Source: Schleiferiaceae bacterium
GTDB taxonomy: Bacteria; Bacteroidota; Bacteroidia; Flavobacteriales; Schleiferiaceae
Direction: 5' to 3'
Assembly (NCBI GenBank): GCA_018402665.1
Contig: JAGYIN010000001.1
Span: 402,953 to 466,952, forward strand
Length of the DNA stretch: 64,000 bases
This document shows positions 34,918 through 43,555 of this stretch, in pieces. The position numbers and the translations under genes were made by a program. How positions within the stretch are numbered: position 1 is the stretch's first letter; each line of letters starts with the position of its first letter. The notes beneath the pieces are model-generated. The model searched no databases. It saw only the letters and a list, made by a program, of their open reading frames with translations, and was not told where the DNA came from.

Positions 34918-36240
34918 TTGGAAACAGAGCCCCCCAGTACACTGCTACAATTCTTGAGCATTGAAGCCTCCACCATCACAGGGATTGCATTCATCGTTGT
35001 GCTCATTTTACTCTTGCTCCTATCTGCCTTGATTTCGGGTTCGGAGGTCGCTTTTTTCTCATTAGGCGCCGGAGAACTTGAAGAACTTGAGGACGACACT
35101 CCAAGACATAATAATATCAAGGCACTTTTGAATCAACCCGAAGAATTGCTCGGGACTATTTTAATATCCAACAACTTCGTAAACGTGGGTATCGTTATCC
35201 TATCTACGTTTTTACTCAACACTTTTTTCTCGCCCGAACTCTGGAGTCCTTTATTGACCTTTGTTATTGAGATACTGGCCATCACTGGGGTGCTCTTGCT
35301 CTTTGGTGAGATTTTACCGAAAGTATATGCAAATACGGCCCGATTAAACTTTGCCCGCTTTGTCGTCCCCTTCATTTTTCGATTGCACAAAATCTTAAAG
35401 CCACTCAGCAAGCGTCTCAGTAAAACCATCAATAGAATTAATATTGAGGGACGTGGACCATCACTGAGCGTGGACGATTTGGAACAAGCGCTCGAATTGA
35501 CCACTGATGAACACACCACAGCAGACGAGCAGCGCATATTAAAGGGCATCGTCCGGTTTGGTTCAACAACAGTTAAAGAAGTAATGACACCGCGTACCTC
35601 GGTCATAGCCATAGACATTAAGGCGCCATTTCACGATACTTTAGCCCATATTGTGGATAAGGGATATTCGAGAATTCCGGTATATGAAGAACAATTGGAC
35701 CAAATCAAAGGCTTGCTCTATGTAAAGGATCTACTTCCCTATGTGGATGCCTCCGATAATTTCGGATGGCAAGATTTAATTCGTCTACCGTTTTTTGTGC
35801 CGGAAAGCAAAAAAATTGACGATCTACTTAAAGAATTCCAGCAACGAAGAATCCATTTAGCCATTGTCGTGGACGAGTTCGGAGGAACCTCCGGGGTAAT
35901 TTCGCTTGAGGATGTATTGGAGGAAATCGTTGGGGAGATCAGTGATGAATTTGACGATGACGATCTAGTCTACAGCAAACTCGACGAATACAACTACGTT
36001 TTCGAGGCGCAAACGCCGCTGATTGACTTTTGCCGGGTGCTTGATCTTCCAAAGGACATCTTCGAATCGGTCGATGGAGAAAGTGATTCACTGGCCGGAC
36101 TTGTGCTGGAATTGGCCGGTAAATTTTTAGAGAAAAACGAAGAAATCACCTATGATGCGTTCACTTTTAAAGTGGAGAGCGTAGATCAGCGTAAATTGAT
36201 ACGCATTAAGGTAACCGTTAATCCAAATCATGAAGCATAG
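34918..36240 (+). CDS. gldE: Gliding motility-associated protein GldE (CNNM/CBS family)
   Basis: The 440-aa protein has a CNNM domain (SALISGSEVAFFSL onward, about 25-190), a CBS pair (TVKEVMTPRTSVIAID to LAIVVDEFGGTSGVISLEDVLEEIVGEI) and a C-terminal CorC_HlyC domain. Position between ssb and gldD is the known flavobacterial arrangement, which separates it from its paralogue at 4030. GldE is thought to assist GldD in gliding/T9SS function. No ATG lies near the N-terminus; TTG 34918 (ETEPPSTLLQ) is the best start. Confidence 0.9.
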   Translation: METEPPSTLLQFLSIEASTITGIAFIVVLILLLLLSALISGSEVAFFSLGAGELEELEDDTPRHNNIKALLNQPEELLGTILISNNFVNVGIVILSTFLLNTFFSPELWSPLLTFVIEILAITGVLLLFGEILPKVYANTARLNFARFVVPFIFRLHKILKPLSKRLSKTINRINIEGRGPSLSVDDLEQALELTTDEHTTADEQRILKGIVRFGSTTVKEVMTPRTSVIAIDIKAPFHDTLAHIVDKGYSRIPVYEEQLDQIKGLLYVKDLLPYVDASDNFGWQDLIRLPFFVPESKKIDDLLKEFQQRRIHLAIVVDEFGGTSGVISLEDVLEEIVGEISDEFDDDDLVYSKLDEYNYVFEAQTPLIDFCRVLDLPKDIFESVDGESDSLAGLVLELAGKFLEKNEEITYDAFTFKVESVDQRKLIRIKVTVNPNHEA

Positions 36241-36826
36241 CCTTTTCATAGTACTTTTTGCACTACTCGCTTCGTGCAGCGAAGACCCCGTTGCGCGCCC
36301 TAATGGACACATGAGAATTGGTCTTCCGGCTCAGAACACCTATACTGCATTGCCTTTTGAAGCTCCCTTTAAACTTCAAATCAACGCTGAAGCGAAGGCG
36401 ATTAAAAAGGACGTCCTGTCGGATACAAATGCAGCTGAGTTTTGGATGGATCTTGCCTATCCTTCGATCTTAAGTACGGTTCAATTCACGTATAAGCCCG
36501 TGACTGAAAATCTTGAAGAATTGGTCCGTGATGCACAACAGCTCGCCTATAAGCACACGGTAAAAGCAAGCGGTATGCGGGAACAATTTTTCGCGTATCC
36601 GGAGGAGGGTGTTTATGGACTTTACTATGAATTTTCCGGTGCCTCTGCGACTACAACGCAATTCTACGCAACCGATAGTACTTCCCATTTCCTACGTGGC
36701 GTATTGTACCACTACAGCACACCAAATGCGGATAGTCTCGCCCCAGTAACTCAGTTTATGAGGGATGAAGTGCTAAAAATGATTGCAACCCTAAAGTGGG
36801 ATAAGGCTGAAGAAATCGAGGGCTAA
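36230..36826 (+). CDS. gldD: Gliding motility lipoprotein GldD
   Basis: The 198-aa protein has a lipoprotein signal (MKHSLFIVLFALLASC) with Cys at residue 16, then RPNGHMRIGLP, a start typical of GldD (PKPKGYxRIxLP-like). Further family segments are FWMDLAYPSI and GVYGLYYEFSGASATTTQFYATDSTSHFLRGVLY-type text near the C-terminus. GldD is needed for gliding and T9SS secretion in Flavobacterium johnsoniae. The start lies 11 bases inside gldE. Confidence 0.9.
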   Translation: MKHSLFIVLFALLASCSEDPVARPNGHMRIGLPAQNTYTALPFEAPFKLQINAEAKAIKKDVLSDTNAAEFWMDLAYPSILSTVQFTYKPVTENLEELVRDAQQLAYKHTVKASGMREQFFAYPEEGVYGLYYEFSGASATTTQFYATDSTSHFLRGVLYHYSTPNADSLAPVTQFMRDEVLKMIATLKWDKAEEIEG

Positions 36827-36834
36827 CTTATTTT

Positions 36835-37854
36835 TTAAGACTTGCGGAAGCTTAAAAAAAGTGGGTAACTGATCGAAGCTAAAATCCCGATACTCAGCAC
36901 TAAATGAACAGGCTGCATTGCTTTTGGCAATCCCAAAAAGTACAATACAACGCCTACGCTCCATTCCAAAGCGATGGCAAAAATTAATGCGCCAAAACCG
37001 GGGACCACAGCTCGGTGCTTTTTACGCAGGTAATACAACAGGCTGGTCACGATCAAAATGACCCAAGCAAAGCTGCGATGAATTTTAGGCATTACCGCTT
37101 CTATCGATGGAATGACGCTGGTTCGTAAGATGGATTCGTTACGATCGAAGGCCGCATCCACCAACTCCCTCGTTTGCGTTCCTAGAAAGATCTGCACCAC
37201 GATCAACACCAATAAAAACAACAATCCATTTCTGACGGGCTTTGGCAACGGCGCTGGTGATGGTGTGTTTCTCGCACGCAAAGCCAACAGCAGTAGAACA
37301 ATGGCAACTGACCCCATCATGTGAATGGTGATTTGATTGGGCACGAGGTTCCCGTCCACAACCAGTTTACCTAACCAAGCCTCAAAAAGGAGCAAAAAGA
37401 GTACGCCCACAGAAAGTACTGCATTCCAAACATTACGTCGTACGCCCCACATCCCAATGATTGCAAGCGCCAACACGGGTAAGCCACTCAAGGCGCCGAT
37501 CAACCTGTTGATGAATTCAATCCAGGTGTGCACAGGGTTAAAAATGTTGTAGTCGTGTCGGTCAAAAAGGGTCCAATTCTCCGATGCAAACTCTTCACCA
37601 GTGGTGAAATCGGCAGTTGCAACCCAGAATTGGTCCTTCAATAAAATCATCTGACCCTCCTCAAAGCTTCTGGCTGCTCGCCAAGTCAAAGTTTCTACAT
37701 CTGTCGGAGGAATAGTGTAACCAAAGCATTGCGGCCAGTCGGGACAACCCATACCCGAACCTGTTGCACGCACCACCGATCCCGCTAAAATGACAAGAAA
37801 TATGAATACTAAACTTAGTGTGGCTAGTCTTCGAACCAGAGGGTTGTGCTGCAT
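36835..37854 (-). CDS. ctaA: Heme A synthase (COX15/CtaA family)
   Basis: The 339-aa protein has eight hydrophobic segments and the COX15 pattern of haem-ligand histidines: VHTWIEFINRLIGALSG, ITIHMMGSVAIV, KIHRSFAWVIL and QPVHLVLSIG. The N-terminus contains VVRATGSGMGCPDWPQCFG, with the conserved CPDWPxC pair. It oxidises haem O to haem A for cytochrome oxidase. It follows an HMA-domain lipoprotein gene with a 3-base gap. Confidence 0.93.
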   Translation of the reverse strand: MQHNPLVRRLATLSLVFIFLVILAGSVVRATGSGMGCPDWPQCFGYTIPPTDVETLTWRAARSFEEGQMILLKDQFWVATADFTTGEEFASENWTLFDRHDYNIFNPVHTWIEFINRLIGALSGLPVLALAIIGMWGVRRNVWNAVLSVGVLFLLLFEAWLGKLVVDGNLVPNQITIHMMGSVAIVLLLLALRARNTPSPAPLPKPVRNGLLFLLVLIVVQIFLGTQTRELVDAAFDRNESILRTSVIPSIEAVMPKIHRSFAWVILIVTSLLYYLRKKHRAVVPGFGALIFAIALEWSVGVVLYFLGLPKAMQPVHLVLSIGILASISYPLFLSFRKS

Positions 37855-37857
37855 CTA

Positions 37858-38208
37858 TTACTGGTCTAAAAGTGTGGCTGTATAAAATCCGCCACCCGCT
37901 ACAGCAGCAACCTCAGCAACGATTTCATTTACAGTGATTACGGTACTATCAAAACGCACGGTCGCTGTACTATCTTCAAAGACTATGTGGAAATCAGAAA
38001 CACCTTCGGTAGCATTTAACTTTTGTTCGATCGCTCCTTTACATCCCATCACACAAGTCATGCCTGATATAAAAAGGTCTTGTGAAGCATTTGCGACAAC
38101 ACTGTCTTTTACGACTTCCGTGGTAGGTAGCGTGAGCACCTCAGGCTCCGGCGCATTGCAGGCAGCAACTAAGGCAAAAACTGAAAGTGTGAGGATGTAA
38201 TTTTTCAT
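37858..38208 (-). CDS. Lipoprotein with heavy-metal-associated domain
   Basis: From ATG 38208 (MKNYILTLSVFALVAACNAP) the protein is 116 aa, with a lipobox ending at Cys 17. The HMA domain (about 48-115) has the variant metal site GMTCVMGCKGAIEQKL (C-x3-C rather than C-x2-C), a form often seen in Bacteroidetes. It probably holds copper in the periplasm or at the outer membrane. Its place in front of ctaA suggests a part in copper or haem delivery to cytochrome oxidase; this is inference. An earlier in-frame start (38268) would bury the signal peptide. Confidence 0.83.
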   Translation of the reverse strand: MKNYILTLSVFALVAACNAPEPEVLTLPTTEVVKDSVVANASQDLFISGMTCVMGCKGAIEQKLNATEGVSDFHIVFEDSTATVRFDSTVITVNEIVAEVAAVAGGGFYTATLLDQ

Positions 38209-38279
38209 AGAGCCAAACTTTACAACAAAATTACGGCCGCATTGGTTTACAATGGTGTCTTTTGTCACAAATTTGCACC

Positions 38280-39185
38280 ATGTCGAAAACTCAACCCTCC
38301 CACCATCCAGCGCTACCCTGGATCATGTTTATCAGTCTTGCGCTCATATGGGGTTCGAGTTTTATCCTAATGAAACGCGGTCTAACCTCGTTTACCTATA
38401 CCCAGGTAGGCACCCTAAGGGTGAGCATCGCCGCACTATTTATGGCCGTTATTGGGTTCCGGCATTTCAAGCTTTTTGCACGGAAAGATTTGGTTTCACT
38501 CGCCATTGTCGGTTTTTTAGGCAATGCCATTCCTTATGTACTCTTCCCTTTAGCAGTGAATCATTTAGACAGTGGTGTTGTTGGAATTATCAATTCCTTG
38601 GTTCCCTTATTCACGGTATTGATTGGCGGATGGTTTTTCGGACACAAGGCCACAGGCACGCAATGGCAAGGTGTCGCTGTAGGCCTCTTGGGTGCTGTGC
38701 TGCTCATCCTGCCCTTTGAAGAGATTTTAAATGGTGGATTCGCTATCGAAGGAGAATTGGCCTATGGATTCTTCGGAGTGCTTGCTACCATGATGTATGG
38801 CACCAGCGTAAACACTTTAAAGACCAATTTACCGCACCTCAAAGCGCTCACCATCACCACGCTTAGCTTAGCCACTGCCGCGCCCTTCACCATCGCCTTT
38901 AGCCTTCTTAGTGGCGTTACTGAAGTCTTTAAACGCGACCCCAACGCTTGGACCAATTTTGGCTACATCGCCATTTTAGGCATTTTAGGCAGCGGTATAG
39001 CCGTCATTATATTCAATCGCCTCATTCAGATCACCACAGCCCTTTTTTCTTCCTCCGTAACCTATGCCATCCCTGTGGTGGCTATTCTTTGGGGCATATG
39101 GGATGGTGAACATATTTTATGGAACCACCTCTTGGGACTGGGCGTTATCATTACCGGTATTTATTTGGTCAACAGACGTAAATAA
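38280..39185 (+). CDS. DMT superfamily (EamA) transporter
   Basis: From ATG 38280 (MSKTQPSHHPALPWIMFISL) the protein is 301 aa with ten hydrophobic segments and two EamA domains; the first has LIWGSSFILMKRGLTSFTYTQVGTLR, and the second ends FSSSVTYAIPVVAILWG. Members export amino acids or other small metabolites; the substrate here is unknown. It is divergent from the HMA lipoprotein. Confidence 0.88.
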   Translation: MSKTQPSHHPALPWIMFISLALIWGSSFILMKRGLTSFTYTQVGTLRVSIAALFMAVIGFRHFKLFARKDLVSLAIVGFLGNAIPYVLFPLAVNHLDSGVVGIINSLVPLFTVLIGGWFFGHKATGTQWQGVAVGLLGAVLLILPFEEILNGGFAIEGELAYGFFGVLATMMYGTSVNTLKTNLPHLKALTITTLSLATAAPFTIAFSLLSGVTEVFKRDPNAWTNFGYIAILGILGSGIAVIIFNRLIQITTALFSSSVTYAIPVVAILWGIWDGEHILWNHLLGLGVIITGIYLVNRRK

Positions 39186-39239
39186 AAATCCCCGCAGCAA
39201 ACGCCGCAGGGATTTCAAAATTTCAATTGAATTGATTGC

Positions 39240-41276
39240 TTATTTCCAAGTCACCTTATCTACAGTGACTGTGAAAGATTGTGGACCTGCACTCTGCGAA
39301 ATAGACTTCACAAAGATTAATCCGTTCACTTCCTGCCAGGAATCATAAACCGTTGTCACGGTGATATCGCCTTCTGGCCCTTCAGTAGTTTCTGTGCTCA
39401 TGTGTAATAATCCAGTGGCAACATCGAAGTAATGCACTGCATCGCCGTCCGTGATTTGATAGACATCTTTACCGCCCATCAACGTCTGACCGTCAAAAGT
39501 GATGGTACTCATATCCTCTAACCATTCGAGCTCACTAATGACATATTTAGCTTCTTTCGCAGTTGAAGCCAATTCCTCCCCTTCGAGTGTCGCGTTGCCG
39601 CGCATACCGCTGCTGTTTGCCTGACCGTCTTTGTATTCAACTTTCATCAAGGTCATGCCTTGCATGCTTTGCTCGGTAACGTAGTAACTAGGGACGATTT
39701 TTTTTGTGTACATACCTACAGCACCTGGCATACCTGGTGCAACGAGGCTCATCTCTTGTTCCAATTCTTTGATATTCTGGAACGCTTCTGCTCCACCAAT
39801 GGCGTTGAAGAAAGCATTTATCACGGTTTCCTTTGTAATACCCTCTGGCGTAAAGAGGAAGGTTGGTGCATCGGTGGTCGCACCATTTGCATCGAAATAC
39901 TCGACCTCACCGAAAGCACTAAGCTTACCAGCGACATCTTGCGCCTTACCAACCACCGTAATAGTCAAATGATCTGCATCCATGTATTGATTCGAAACAC
40001 GTAGAACATCCTCTGCTGTGACCGCATCGAGTCTAGCTAAATAGTTGTTATAATACTCCGTTGGTAGATCATAACGAGCGATGTTCAAGGCAAAGTTTGC
40101 CGCAGATGCAGGGCTTTCGAGCGAACGCCCGAAAGAACCGCTTAAACTAGCTTTTGCCGCAATGAGATCATCTTCAGAAACAGACGTTGTACGCATTCGA
40201 CCGATTTCATTTAAAAATTCAGTGATCGCACTATCTGTAACCTCATTACGCACTTTAGCAGATGCGCCAAATGTGGCATTGAGTTCATCTACTCCAAAGT
40301 TTGAGTAGGCGCCATAAGTAAAAGCTTTGTCCTCACGAAGATTCGTAAACAACCGACCCGACATGCCACCACCTAAAATTTGATTCGCAACACGCAACGG
40401 CTCAATATCTGGATGACCGTGTGGTAAATCAATGACATTACCCAACCAAACTACAGATTGAACTGCGCTCGGCTTATCGACCATAACGACACGCTGTGCT
40501 GCAGGAACCTCAGTCTTCGCATAGTCGTGTTGAGGTACCGTCGCAGGTGCCCACTTTTTCAATGCCTTCTTAAGTTTCTTCTGCGCGTCTTTTGCCGTGA
40601 TGTCTCCAATGATCACCATGTAAGCGATGTTGGGACGGAAATAGGTATCGAAATACGCCTTACAATCTTCCACCGTGATCGCCTCGACAGTAGCTTCCGT
40701 CATCACTTCACCGTAAGGATGCGCTAAGCCGTAAAGCGTTGCACCACGAAGATTACCTGAAATGGCATCTGGATCATCTGCATTTGCTTGCAATCCAGAA
40801 AGCATCTGTGCTTTGAGTTTATCAAATTCTTCCTGCGGGAAGGTTGGATTCAACAGTACATCTGAAAGAATGTCGATCAATTGGTCCGTATACTTACTCA
40901 AACCTCCGACTCGAATGGAAGAAGCGCTGGTTCCAAAATTGGCACCCATGAAATCCACCTCTTCGTCTAACACAGCCTTCGTTCTTCCTTTGGTACCTGC
41001 GCCAATCATATCGCCAGCAATACTTACGTATCCTGCTTTTGCGCCTTCAACGATAGGATCTCTATCCAGAATTAATGACATTGATATTCGAGGTAGCTTG
41101 TGATTTTCCACCACAAAAACTTTCAATCCATTTTTCAATTCGAATTGCGCTGCAGAACCCAATTCAATGGAACGTGCAGGGGCCGGCTCTGGTGCCGTAG
41201 TGCGGTCAATAGTTGCCTGTGCAGTTAATGTTACTGCAGTAAATAGACCGATAATAGAATACAATAGTTTTCTCAT
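39240..41276 (-). CDS. M16 metallopeptidase family protein, non-catalytic partner
   Basis: The 678-aa secreted protein (signal peptide LLYSIIGLFTAVTLTAQA) has two M16 domains but lacks the HxxEH zinc site: the place reads GYVSIAGDMIGAGTKGRT. The arginine-tyrosine type motif of the second domain (NQILGGGMSGRLFTNLREDKAFTYGAYSNF) is kept. The last 200 residues form an extra beta domain of the LolA/OMP-decoration kind. It begins 9 bases after the stop of a catalytic M16 gene on the same strand, so a two-subunit peptidase is likely. Confidence 0.88.
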   Translation of the reverse strand: MRKLLYSIIGLFTAVTLTAQATIDRTTAPEPAPARSIELGSAAQFELKNGLKVFVVENHKLPRISMSLILDRDPIVEGAKAGYVSIAGDMIGAGTKGRTKAVLDEEVDFMGANFGTSASSIRVGGLSKYTDQLIDILSDVLLNPTFPQEEFDKLKAQMLSGLQANADDPDAISGNLRGATLYGLAHPYGEVMTEATVEAITVEDCKAYFDTYFRPNIAYMVIIGDITAKDAQKKLKKALKKWAPATVPQHDYAKTEVPAAQRVVMVDKPSAVQSVVWLGNVIDLPHGHPDIEPLRVANQILGGGMSGRLFTNLREDKAFTYGAYSNFGVDELNATFGASAKVRNEVTDSAITEFLNEIGRMRTTSVSEDDLIAAKASLSGSFGRSLESPASAANFALNIARYDLPTEYYNNYLARLDAVTAEDVLRVSNQYMDADHLTITVVGKAQDVAGKLSAFGEVEYFDANGATTDAPTFLFTPEGITKETVINAFFNAIGGAEAFQNIKELEQEMSLVAPGMPGAVGMYTKKIVPSYYVTEQSMQGMTLMKVEYKDGQANSSGMRGNATLEGEELASTAKEAKYVISELEWLEDMSTITFDGQTLMGGKDVYQITDGDAVHYFDVATGLLHMSTETTEGPEGDITVTTVYDSWQEVNGLIFVKSISQSAGPQSFTVTVDKVTWK

Positions 41277-41285
41277 GGTAGCGGT

Positions 41286-42617
41286 TTATTGGGCGTTAGT
41301 AGCTTGTGGTTCTTCACTTTTAGGAAGGTATTTCAATACTACTCGGTTATCTTGAACCAAGTATTTTTGCGCCACGCGCTGAATATCCTCTCTAGTTACC
41401 TTCTGGTAACGGGCCAATTCTGTGTTGATCAAATTCGCATCACCATAATACGTGTGGTAATCTGCCAATGATTCGGCAATACCTGCCATCGTAGAATTGC
41501 TCTGAATAAAACCACTTTCCATCTGGTTCTGAATTTTCTCAAACTCACGCTCAGAAATCAATTCCGTCTGAAGTTTTGCAATTTCCTCTTCTAAAGCTGG
41601 AGTCATATCAGCAATCCCCTTGCCTGCATTGGCCAATGAGAATGTGATGAATGCGCCACCTTGCTCCAATGTGAATGGGAAGGCAAACACCTGCAATGCA
41701 GTTTGGTCTTGATCCACCAAACGCTTGTACATTCTAGAAGATGGACCCCCACTAAGCACTGTTGATGCCATTTGTAAGGCATAGGCGTCATCAGAAGTCT
41801 GCGGTGGCATTCTATACCCCATCATTACTGCAGGCAGTTGAATGTTATCGTAAACCGTTAATGTCTTCTCACCGCCTAAAGCAGGCTCCTCTACTGTAGG
41901 TTGAACCACGGGCGTTCCGGCAGGAATGTCTCCAAAGTAAGCCGCCACGAGTTCTTTAGTTTTTGCTACATCAATATCGCCAGCAATACTCAAGGTCGCG
42001 TTGTTCGGTATGTAAAATTTCTTGTAGAAGTTCATGAATTCGTCCAATTGGGCTGCATTCAAATGATCCATAGAACCAATGGGTACCCAATTATAAGGAT
42101 GCTCGGTGTACAGGTTCTTCATCATGTTTTCCAACCACGATCCATAAGGCTGGTTATCAACACGCTGACGCTTTTCTTCTTTTACAACTTCACGCTGAGT
42201 CTCCACACCAATTTGCTGAATGTTCGCATGCATCATGCGCTCACTTTCTAACCACAATCCTAACTCCATCTGATTGGAAGGAAGCAATTCGTAGTAAAAG
42301 GTTCTATCCTGTGACGTGTTCGCATTGAGTGCTCCTCCTGCATTAGTAACGTAACTGTCGAACTCACCTCGCTTAATGTTCTCCGAACCTTCAAAAAGAA
42401 GGTGTTCGAAAAAATGCGCAAAACCGGTACGTTCTGGATTTTCATTTTTACTTCCGACGTGGTACAGCACAGTTACTGCCGCGATAGGGGTCGTATGATC
42501 TTCGTGCAGTATGACGTGTAGACCGTTGTCCAGGTCATACTCTTCAAAGGAGATGTTGTTCTGAGCCTGAGCTCCACCTGCTAGTAACAGGGCTCCAAAT
42601 AATAAAAGGCGTTTCAT
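41286..42617 (-). CDS. M16 family zinc metallopeptidase, catalytic subunit
   Basis: The 443-aa protein has a signal peptide (MKRLLLFGALLLAGGAQA) and the inverted zinc motif HFFEHLLFEG (HxxEH) near residue 68, with the third ligand Glu about 75 residues on in EVVKEEKRQR. The C-terminal domain has the usual LSGGPSSRMYKRLVDQDQTAL segment. It is predicted to be periplasmic and to pair with the inactive protein downstream. A -7 promoter element lies 29 bases upstream. Confidence 0.9.
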   Translation of the reverse strand: MKRLLLFGALLLAGGAQAQNNISFEEYDLDNGLHVILHEDHTTPIAAVTVLYHVGSKNENPERTGFAHFFEHLLFEGSENIKRGEFDSYVTNAGGALNANTSQDRTFYYELLPSNQMELGLWLESERMMHANIQQIGVETQREVVKEEKRQRVDNQPYGSWLENMMKNLYTEHPYNWVPIGSMDHLNAAQLDEFMNFYKKFYIPNNATLSIAGDIDVAKTKELVAAYFGDIPAGTPVVQPTVEEPALGGEKTLTVYDNIQLPAVMMGYRMPPQTSDDAYALQMASTVLSGGPSSRMYKRLVDQDQTALQVFAFPFTLEQGGAFITFSLANAGKGIADMTPALEEEIAKLQTELISEREFEKIQNQMESGFIQSNSTMAGIAESLADYHTYYGDANLINTELARYQKVTREDIQRVAQKYLVQDNRVVLKYLPKSEEPQATNAQ

Positions 42618-42645
42618 GAAATAGGTTAATTTTCTGATATTCGCC

Positions 42646-42653
42646 CAAATATA
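42646..42653 (-). promoter_or_regulatory. -7 promoter element of the M16 operon
   Basis: On the minus strand TATATTTG matches TAnnTTTG, 29-36 bases before the M16 start. No clear -33 TTG. Confidence 0.55.
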
Positions 42654-42720
42654 CGAGGTGGATCAGCGCGGCCCTAATGAAGTTCTGATAGATTTTTTTG
42701 CATCAGATTATTTTAACACT

Positions 42721-42749
42721 TTGTTTATCACGACTTTCTTGTATATTTG
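42721..42749 (+). promoter_or_regulatory. Promoter of the rplU-rpmA operon
   Basis: TTG at about 42721 and TATATTTG ending at about 42749 are spaced 18 bases apart, a close match to the Bacteroidetes consensus TTG-N17-23-TAnnTTTG. The rplU ATG lies about 22 bases downstream. Confidence 0.7.
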
Positions 42750-42770
42750 CAGCCCTTAAAAACAAGTATA

Positions 42771-43238
42771 ATGTACGCAATTGTAGAGATAGCAGGGCTT
42801 CAATACAAAGTTGAGAAAGACCAACGCTTGTACGTAAACCGCTTGAATGTTGAGGCAGGGAAGAAAGTTAAATTCGACCGTGTCCTTCTCATTGAAGAAA
42901 AAGGTGATGTTAAAGTTGGCGCCCCAGTTATAGACGGAGCAGTAGTAGAAGCTACCGTAAACAGCGAAGTAAAAGGTGATAAAGTTCTAATCTTCAAAAA
43001 GAAGCGTAGAAAAGGTTACCAGAAGATGAACGGTCACCGTCAAATCTTCACTTCAATCACTATTAACAAAATCACTGCTAGCGCTCCAGCGAAAAAAGCT
43101 GCAGCCAAAGCAACTGAAGAAAAAGAAGCAGCTCCAGCAGCCGCGGCTGAGAAACCTGCAGCTAAGAAGCCAGCAGCCAAAAAGCCAGCAGCTAAAAAAG
43201 CAGCTCCTAAGAAATCAGAAGCTAAAGCAGAAAAATAA
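42771..43238 (+). CDS. rplU: 50S ribosomal protein L21 with long Ala/Lys-rich tail
   Basis: From ATG 42771 (MYAIVEIAGLQYKVEKDQRL) the protein is 155 aa. The first about 100 residues are canonical bL21, ending KKRRKGYQKMNGHRQIFTSITI. The remaining 50 form a low-complexity extension with repeated PAAKK units (KPAAKKPAAKKPAAKKAAPKK). The tail is probably disordered and may contact rRNA or the membrane. It is followed by rpmA 8 bases on. The TTG 24 bases upstream is part of the promoter, not a start. Confidence 0.95.
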   Translation: MYAIVEIAGLQYKVEKDQRLYVNRLNVEAGKKVKFDRVLLIEEKGDVKVGAPVIDGAVVEATVNSEVKGDKVLIFKKKRRKGYQKMNGHRQIFTSITINKITASAPAKKAAAKATEEKEAAPAAAAEKPAAKKPAAKKPAAKKAAPKKSEAKAEK

Positions 43239-43245
43239 ATAAGTT

Positions 43246-43503
43246 ATGGCTCACAAGAAAGGTGTCGGTAGTTCAAAAAACGGACGTGAATCAGCAAGTA
43301 AGCGCTTGGGTATCAAAATCTTTGGTGGTCAAGAAGCAATCGCAGGGAACATTATCGTTCGCCAGCGTGGAACGAAACACAACCCAGGTGAAAACGTAGG
43401 TGTCGGAAAAGACCACACGTTATTTGCTTTGGTCGATGGTAAAGTCGTTTTCAGAAAGAAAAAAGACAACAAATCTTACGTTAGCATACAACCTAACGCT
43501 TAA
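43246..43503 (+). CDS. rpmA: 50S ribosomal protein L27
   Basis: The 85-aa protein matches bL27: [48 protein letters not shown] and [12 protein letters not shown]. Its N-terminal arm reaches the peptidyl-transferase centre. It lies in the standard rplU-rpmA order and is followed by a terminator. No N-terminal pre-sequence (as in Firmicutes) is present. Confidence 0.97.
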   Translation: MAHKKGVGSSKNGRESASKRLGIKIFGGQEAIAGNIIVRQRGTKHNPGENVGVGKDHTLFALVDGKVVFRKKKDNKSYVSIQPNA

Positions 43504-43521
43504 GAAATCACAACGCTATAG

Positions 43522-43554
43522 AAAAGCCTGTTCATTTGAGCAGGCTTTTTTTTT
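43522..43554 (+). terminator. Intrinsic terminator after rpmA
   Basis: A stem of ten pairs (aagcctgttc / gagcaggctt, one G-T) is followed by eight or more T. Confidence 0.9.
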
Positions 43555-43555
43555 G

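Noticed and set aside
4030..36240. The two CNNM/CBS genes (4030 and 34918) as a recent duplication
   Set aside because: Only domain order is shared; sequences differ widely and gene contexts are distinct.
39186..39225. Strong terminator between the DMT transporter and M16 gene
   Set aside because: The possible stem (around atccccgc / gcagggat) has mismatches and no clean T-run, so it is not listed as a feature.
43081..43230. Repeats at the rplU 3' end as CRISPR or satellite
   Set aside because: They are short codon repeats for PAAKK units within the bL21 frame, without spacers.
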